The notes under the pieces were generated by a model, which had not been told where the DNA came from, did no database searches, and saw nothing but the letters and a program-made list of their open reading frames with translations. Below are positions 57,788-64,000 of a DNA stretch of 64,000 nucleotides, piece by piece. This DNA comes from Coprinopsis marcescibilis (taxonomy: Eukaryota; Basidiomycota; Agaricomycetes; Agaricales; Psathyrellaceae): assembly GCA_004369085.1 (NCBI GenBank), contig ML210233.1, positions 1-64,000 of the forward strand. The letters are read 5' to 3'. The position numbers and the translations under genes are program-made. Numbering within the stretch: the stretch's first letter is position 1; the number at the start of each line of letters is the position of its first letter.

Positions 57788-58919
57788 ATGGCGGACTCCA
57801 ACGGCGACTCCAGGGACACCCCCATAGCCGTCGCCCAAACGAACTTGACTGCTTGGAAGATTGAGCCGCTGTTTGAAACGACGGACGGCGACATAATTCT
57901 CCAATCCTCTGACAAGGTCCAGTTCCGCGTCTTCAAAAACATTCTGTCCCTCGTCTCGCCATTCTTCCACAACATGTTCACCTTGCCGTCGCAAGCCGAT
58001 CAGCCGCAAGTCCAAGTTGTAGAGTGCACAGAAGACGGCAGAGTGCTCCAAGTAATCCTCCAATGCTGCTATCCTCCAGTCGCAAGCTCAGCAGGTATGG
58101 CAGCCCCTAAAATCAAAGAGCTCGATTTGGACTTGACCTGGCGATGCCTCGAAGCTACAATCAAGTTCGAGCTGGAAACCGTCCAGCCTCGATTCGAGCA
58201 GCAATTCGGTGATTTGTGCTACGAGCAGCCCCTCGCTTGCTTCGCTATTTCGACTATCAGAGGGTGGAAGGAGCACGCAAAGAAGACCGCGGATCTGCTC
58301 CTGCAGATCGCCATTCCGTTTGGCTCTCCCGTGAAAGAGCTTGATGGACTTGCAGCATTCGACTTCCACCGACTCATTTCCTACCACATCTGCTGTGGGA
58401 TGGCAGCTTCCAATGCAATTTCCTTCACGAATGTCATCAAGCACGCCGCTTCGCTTCAAATCGGGAGCAAGCTCTGCTTTTTCTCTTGTCCGATTGTCCG
58501 AACAGAGAGAGCACCGTTACCTTTTCAGAAAGCGACTCTGAGGAAGAAGTGAAATTCGGCTTTACGCGGAGAATGAAAGAATACACAAGCGAAATGGCGC
58601 ACAGCACACCCCGATGGTTCCGCAAATTTTTAAAGCGGTGCCAGCTTGCCTTGGAGAAGAGACCATATCTTCCAGCCAATGGGCATTTTCAAAATATACC
58701 CACTTTGAAGCCCATCGCCGAAGAAGCGGTAAAAGCAGCCGGACACTGCGCTTACTGCTCCCCTCGCGTTAGCAAGGACCTGGTTACGCTTGTAGTCAAG
58801 ATCCTATGCCCTCTGGTTCGAATTGCGTTGGAGGAGGTATGTTGATTTGTCTTCTTCAGAAGGCGCTGACCTGAAGCTGACACCATCCTGTTTCCGAGTA
58901 GGTTCGGTTCGAGATTTGA
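57788..58919 (+). CDS. BTB/POZ domain protein with frame discontinuity
   Basis: ATG 57788 opens a 254-codon frame with a BTB fold at about residues 25-130: DGDIILQSSDKVQFRVFKNI, LSLVSPFFHNMFTLP, QVVECTEDGRVLQVILQCCY, then helical repeats including KAASLQ-type and ISYHICCGMAASNAI segments. The family-like C-terminal part (RRMKEYTSEMAHSTPRWFRK; EEAVKAAGHCAYC) lies in the next frame from about 58486, and its last intron (GTATGT to GAGTAG) ends in VRFEI and a stop at 58917-58919. No ordinary intron reconciles the two frames: every GT/AG pair near 58440-58530 is out of phase or too short. So this is either a +1 frameshift, an unusual intron, or a sequence error. BTB proteins of this kind are numerous in mushrooms; partners are unknown. 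Confidence 0.68.
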
Positions 58920-59117
58920 TTAAGAATTGCAAATTATCCGATATGCAAAAATCAAAATGTACAAAGTCGTATCAAGCATGTACAGTACAAATATAGTGAC
59001 CACCGAGTGGTATATTCAGGATTAAATCGAGGAAGCAAGAGATTATGTGCAATAAATAGCATTATGCGTTTCATCGTGCGTATCCATTCCATAGGCGATG
59101 TCGTAAACTCGTCCGTA

Positions 59118-61984
59118 TCATTTATCAGCGAGTGGGGCAAGCTCCCAGTCAACGTCCTTGCGGGGTTTTTGAACCTTGTGTCTGCGAAGTAGATGGAGGG
59201 AGTGAGCGATTGATACATCCATTAAAAATCGAACTGCATCGTACTTGGCATAGAGATGGCTCGTGACGCCCACAAGTTCAAAACGTCGGATCGATGTTCG
59301 GGGACAGCGCAAACAAGCAAGGACCTTTCCTACCTGCACATCCACTTGATCTTGATCTTCGGCAGAGCGGGGGAGCACAGTCGGCACCTCCATCTTCATT
59401 CTGACATCTTCGTTCATGAAGAAGTCGATACCTTTCTTGGGTTGTTCCACCCAATGGCTAAAAGACCTTGTCAGCAGAGTACGCGGTCGACAGATTGAAC
59501 GAACTACAAACATTTCTTCGAGATGAGACAAAACTGCATGTTCCGGGTGTGGTCCCGATGCATTGAAGGTCTTGCAGCGGCTACATGACCAGACATGTAC
59601 AGTATCCTTGAGATTTGCCTCTAAATGCATGACCTCTCGCGTTTTCTCCTCGCCTACAAGTACAAACCGCCGACTCTCGTTCTCGCCACTCGGACGCCAC
59701 AGCCTATAATCATGGCCACGACAAAAATGTGCAATCTGGAGGCGTAGATAATTCAACGTCCGAGGAAAATAGATATAGATTGAGGGATAACACTCACAGC
59801 AGCTCTCCATGTGAAAGCGCAGTCTTGATGGTTTTTGGACAGAGCATTTGTCCTAGCTACCCAGGTCATACTATCTAGGTTGCACTCAGCCGTTCCGCAC
59901 TTGAAACGAAGGTTCTTCTCATCCATCTCTGCGGCAGTTACAGCAGAAGGCTTTATCCCAGCCAGTTTGACAAGGCCAGCGGCAACCGCTGCTACAGTTG
60001 TATGATATCGGATTGTCGAAGGTCTTGGCTCGTTATATGGGATATGCGATGGTCTCCTTTCGTCCGTATTTGCGCAATGGTGTGCGCTCACCGCGGACCA
60101 ACCTATCAAAAAAGACCGGTCACAGGCTGAAGCATTGCAAGCAAAGACTGATGTCGCAAGGTCCAGTATTTCGGGTCCAGAGTCTTCGGAATTTGGAACC
60201 AGCGCAAGCAAGTCCAGTTTTCGCTGAGTGAGGTAGTTCTCCACAAGGGTGGGAAACGATTTCGCCAATGTTTGGATATCCTCAGCCGCCACATCTTTAT
60301 CGCTTTGAAGAGTTTCGTCGACAGTCCGCATGAGACACAGTTCCAAGAGGCTTGGATAAAATTGGAGGTCGCGAGGGGAATTCTTGGGGTCGTCCTTAAA
60401 GGTTTCGTAGAGGCTTCCCAGCTTGGCTTGCCGGGTGGCAACAATCGGACGCCTTTCCAAGTAGACTCTTCTCTTCTTTTCCTCGGAGACTGCTGGTTCC
60501 AGCTTGGTTCGAAGTTGCTTCCACACTTAATACGGAACAATGAAAAATAGAATTTGAGGAATATTTTGAACTGACCTCTATCTGTGACATTGCCCGTTCC
60601 CGAGCAAATCCCCTCTGTATAAATCGATAAAACGTCAAGATCGACTTTCGTGTAGCCAAGCGCCTTGAACCGGTCCTTAACGCTGAAGTTCTGCATAAGA
60701 CAATGACTCGGGATAAATGGATGACACACACACCATTGAAGCCTCTGGTCCCTCTGTTCAGCAGCTTTGGCATATCGGTCTACTTGGGAATCTCTGACCC
60801 AGGAGCGACATTGTCCCGCCTTCTGAAAATATATTTAAAGTAAATTCCGCAAAACCGAAACCACACCCGAGTTCTAGATCGTCGGCAGCGTACCTGTTGC
60901 ATGTCTTCTACTATCTCGCGACGCCGTCTTTCAAACTCCTCCAGTGCGCGCTTTCCAGCTGCGCTGCGTCCCTTGGCCTTAAGAGCAGACCATTCGTTAT
61001 GAATCTCAGCAATGTCTGGAGTCCAGTAGAATTTGCTACTACTCGTGTGCCCGTGAGCATTTCCGCCAACTGAGAGATAAAGGTTTGGAGATCAAAACAA
61101 TAGAAAGAGAAGTTTCGCGCACCATTAGTATACGGTACATACCGCAAGACATCTTCGTTGAGCTGCGGGTATTCCTTTTGGAATTTGGAGCCCCACAACA
61201 AACTTTGTGTTCTTTTAGTGTCATGTCTGCCATTAGTGACGTTGTAGGACTTACTACTTCTTTTTGCAGCTCACGCAAACGCGCTTTCCAATTTGAAAGT
61301 CGGTTTTCGGCACGCCCTTCGTACCGCAAGACTGTTGTGCAAAATTTAGTGGACGTAGGCGGCAATGAGAAACCTCGTTACCCGACAAGATGATTCAAAC
61401 AGCAGTGATGCCCATTGAGGCTCGGAGAAATGCGAAAACGGCTCAGGTGCGGCAAATCTTTCACGAGCAGCCTTCCACACCGTTTTTGCTATGGATGAAA
61501 ACATCGTCGAAGCGAACATTTTGTTGGTCCTGGCCACACTGAGCAGTTCTTTTGGCGTTAAATAGCGAAGAATCTGTTGAGGTTGTTAGTACCCCTACCG
61601 TTCCATATATCTGCACCAATAACTGACCTCGAATAGAATGTCTAGAGGCATTGCGGGGAACAAGCTGAGGGTCTTTCGCCTTCCCCGCCTTGCTGGGATC
61701 TTAGCCTTAGACAAGTTCGGTGCCGGCTGCTTGGTTGTCGAAACTTTGCGACGTTTCGCGCTGGATGTCCCTTTTCTAACTACATAAATGTTCAGTTAAC
61801 GACTCTGCAGATGTCTGAAAGCCTCACTTTCGAAATCGCTGTTTCCAAGGTCATCCTCATCCTCATCTGCCACCGACTCCTCGGACGCATCGCCATCCAC
61901 AATACCCATGCCACAAGTTGTCGATTTAGCTTCAAGCTCTAGGGCCTTCAAGTTTGCGCGAGTTTGACCGCGAGTTACGCGCAT
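59118..61984 (-). CDS. F-box protein
   Basis: A multi-exon minus-strand gene from ATG 61984 (MRVTRGQTRANLKALELEAK) to a TGA at 59120-59118. After an acidic N-terminal segment (DEDEDDLGNSDFE) and a basic one, the F-box reads LSLFPAMPLDILFEILRYLT, PKELLSVARTNKMFASTM and KTVWKAARERF. It is followed by the usual Cys/Trp-containing extension of agaricomycete F-box proteins (EPQWASLLFESSC). A long helical region (FPTLVENYLTQRKLDLLALV) and a zinc-like patch (KCGTAECNLDSMTW; CSRCKTFNASGPHPEHAVLS) follow. Such proteins link substrates to SCF ubiquitin ligase through Skp1; the substrate is unknown. Exon joins in the middle (60.9-61.4 kb) were not all resolved, and the last intron is about 150 nt if DVQ joins RHKVQKPRKD. 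Confidence 0.75.
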
Positions 61985-62408
61985 GGCGTAGTCTTTCTCG
62001 CAATCGCTTTATTGTCGTCTTTGGTGGACCAGTCGAAGTCGAGGCTAGTCACGCGTCAGGAGGGCTAGGGAACTAACATAACACTAAAAGGTCCTCGCCA
62101 ATGATGGGGCGGTCACGGTTGCCAAGCAAACTTCGGAGTCGGCTTGCAGGGAATTGAAGCAACCTTACACTCGTTGCAATGTGAAATTGACTATATAGTA
62201 ATACACCCGGACACGAGAAAGAAAGTATGTCATAGTTATATTGGCAACGAAGCCGCCGCAAGCGTGCTGCACTCAGTGATACGAAAAGGATAGGGGTAAC
62301 GACGGCGAGATAAAAACGAGGTAAACAGAAATTCAGTGCTTTGCAATATTCCTTCTAATGTACCAAAGTCTACCAGAGACTTGGCCATTGTTGATTCCTC
62401 CAAGTTCG
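61985..62408. other. Intergenic
   Basis: Short gap between the 5' end of the F-box gene and the 3' end of the DUF1996 gene. No gene seen. Confidence 0.5.
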
Positions 62409-64000
62409 CTAAAAATTCATGAAATGAGTCTTGTGATGATAGTTGTGAGCGTGTCTCCTCTTCCTGGTGAGCCGAGTAGTAAGCTTGGGCATGGGCGAGG
62501 TACCGTACTCCCCGACTGTAGATTCAGCTGGGATTTCCGGAGGTTGGAGAACCTCGACTTGTTCCTGTTCAGCAGCGAAGGAATCCGAGGAGTCCAATAA
62601 AACCGCGCGGGGCTGAACAATGGCTGTGGGTTGAGACCCAGGAGCAGTGGCAGACGAGGGGTTGCCAGCGATGGTCGATGCTGAAGCGGGTGTAGGAGAG
62701 GGGGCATGAGAAGTGGCGGCGGCGTTACTGGAAGCCAGAGAACTCAGCGGAAGTGAGCTAGTTTCACTGGGTCTTGCCTCCGACCTTGCAGGAGTACCAG
62801 TGACCGCGGGAGAGACTACATTGCCCATGGCAGTTGGCTTGTCTCCTGTATATGCGTATACAGGAGCAATGAGAGCTGGCGTGGCGGTGTCCGCTAGCAC
62901 AGGAGCAGGTTTGCCCTCGCCGACGACAGGGTTGTTCCCAGGGAGTTTGGATAGGGTTCCAGTTGCTAAAGCAGAACACAAAATCAGGAACGCAGAGCAT
63001 TGAAGCATATATCGATCGTGGCTACATACTCGCTTCGTCAATAGACTTCGTGATCCTGCAATGCCTGCCCGTCTTCAGCTCAAAGATGCCTTGGTCAGCG
63101 CAGCATTTGGCCTACACGATCGTAAGCATCGTAGCTTCAATGCAACGTCTGTGTACTTACATCGCCGTACGGATTACAGTGACAGTTGTCAACAGCCTTT
63201 TGTAGAACGCCAGCGTCCCAGCCGTTTACGAAATCTGCAGAATGTCGAGCAATCAAGGAGGCGAATACCCCGCTAGGGACACAACTAACCTGCGTGGAAA
63301 CCGTAGCCAGTGGGGTCACCGTTGGAGAACCTGCGGAAGAAGATTGAGATTATAATTTCACCAATTCTCTTGTAACACGTACACGAAAGGCTGGGCAGAG
63401 TTCTTCGCTTGACTCCTGTATTTTTCGAAGCTATTAGAGTCCCAATAAACCTAAGGGGTCGATCATAAGTCGTATGCGAATGAATGAGGGAAGACTTCAA
63501 GTCACCTCAACAAAAACACGGGGTACTGTCTTGCTGAACTTCGGGTTGTTGCAGCTTCCACTATCCGGACCTCCAGAAGGAAACGCGAGATGTCCCTTGT
63601 GATCACCAGAGTCGAGGTTCTGTTGCAAATGGTAAGAGACTTGTACCGTATGATACAGTGACATTAAAGGCCTACCTTTCCATCCCAGCAACTGGGGAAG
63701 TTCTAGACAGGGTAAAACTTTGAGCAAAGCATAATAGTCTCCGAGATGCAGTTCTGACGCACTATCTGGGATCTGATACCTGACGGGCAAGGTCGAGTGG
63801 GAAGCCCGGTGTGCCTCGTGCTGACGCCGCTGAAGTCAAGGCATAGATGGGAGACCGCTTGTTGAGCATAGTTCTTGGGGTCGTAACTACGCAAAGTCAT
63901 ATCACCTTGAAAATTAAATAAGCAGAGTAAGATGAACGTATCATAGAAACGAGGTTGGAGCACGCACCGCTGATCATGCGAAACTTCATGGGTTGGATTA
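62409..64000 (-). CDS. DUF1996 secreted protein, 5' end off window
   Basis: Runs in from the right edge; only the 3' part is present. At the edge the sequence reads MKFRMISGDMTLRSYDPK across a GTGCGT-donor intron. Then come LCLDFSGVSTRHTGLPTRPC, SCWDGKNLDSGDHKGHLAFP, VPRVFVEVYWDSNSFEKYRS, PFVFSNGDPTGYGFHADFVN, GWDAGVLQKAVDNCHCNPYG and CRITKSIDEA. These are core DUF1996 motifs with conserved Cys, His and Asp. After an intron (GTATGT to TTTAG) the C-terminal 190 residues are Ser/Thr/Pro-rich, ending in a basic stretch (TTRLTRKRRHAHNYHHK). DUF1996 proteins are secreted fungal proteins of unknown reaction. The signal peptide would lie outside this window. Confidence 0.9.

Noticed and set aside
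1..64000. CRISPR arrays, rRNA genes, bacterial insertion sequences, intact LTR or TIR transposons
   Set aside because: No regularly spaced repeats, rRNA motifs, transposase domains with flanking repeats or long terminal repeats were seen. A self-alignment with a repeat library would be needed to rule out diverged copies.

Overview
The window is nuclear DNA of a filamentous basidiomycete, most likely an Agaricomycete. The genes are broken by many short introns (mostly 45-60 nt; GTRNGT donors, CTRAY-like branch points, YAG acceptors). The recognisable families fit that group: an AA14-like secreted oxidase, a DUF6534 7-TM protein, a DUF6729-like AT-hook protein, a BTB protein, an F-box protein, a TKL-like kinase and several serine-rich orphans. 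There is no sign of bacterial, organellar or viral sequence, and no CRISPR array, rRNA or intact transposon was seen. Exon structures were worked out by hand from splice signals, frame continuity and family motifs, so boundaries in the less conserved genes are provisional.

Layout. 0-9 kb: a Ser/Pro-rich orphan (+), then an AA14-like secreted copper-oxidase candidate (-) and a flavin monooxygenase (-). 3.7-15 kb: seven intron-containing tRNA-Lys genes (four TTT, three CTT), scattered singly and bracketing a dephospho-CoA kinase gene (+). 15.5-23.5 kb: two large disordered orphans pointing apart (-, +), followed by a C2H2 zinc-finger regulator (+). 23.8-35.7 kb: four metabolic genes in a row on the minus strand: homogentisate 1,2-dioxygenase, a transketolase-like ThDP enzyme, an ACS-family MFS transporter and a DUF1479 non-haem iron oxygenase. 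36-43.3 kb (-): a divergent beta-tubulin paralogue, a TKL-like protein kinase and an AT-hook/Cys-rich protein. 44.2-58.9 kb (+): SDHAF3 (complex II assembly), cyanase, a serine-rich orphan, a DUF6534 7-TM protein, a possible gene fragment, a possibly N-myristoylated Ser/Pro-rich protein and a BTB protein. 59-64 kb (-): an F-box protein and a DUF1996 secreted protein whose 5' end runs to the right edge.

How the genes fit together. The clearest functional grouping is the same-strand block at 23.8-35.7 kb, which combines an aromatic-ring dioxygenase, a carbon-transfer enzyme, a transporter and a second iron oxygenase. It could be a small catabolic cluster, but co-regulation is inferred only from position. 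The tRNA-Lys group is the most striking structural feature: mature sequences are nearly identical while the introns are unrelated. Other points worth a second look are the beta-tubulin (Ala in place of the P-loop Cys, altered N-terminus, GC-AG intron), the duplicated C-terminal tail of the AA14-like protein, tandem Cys modules in the AT-hook protein, and a frame discontinuity in the BTB gene.
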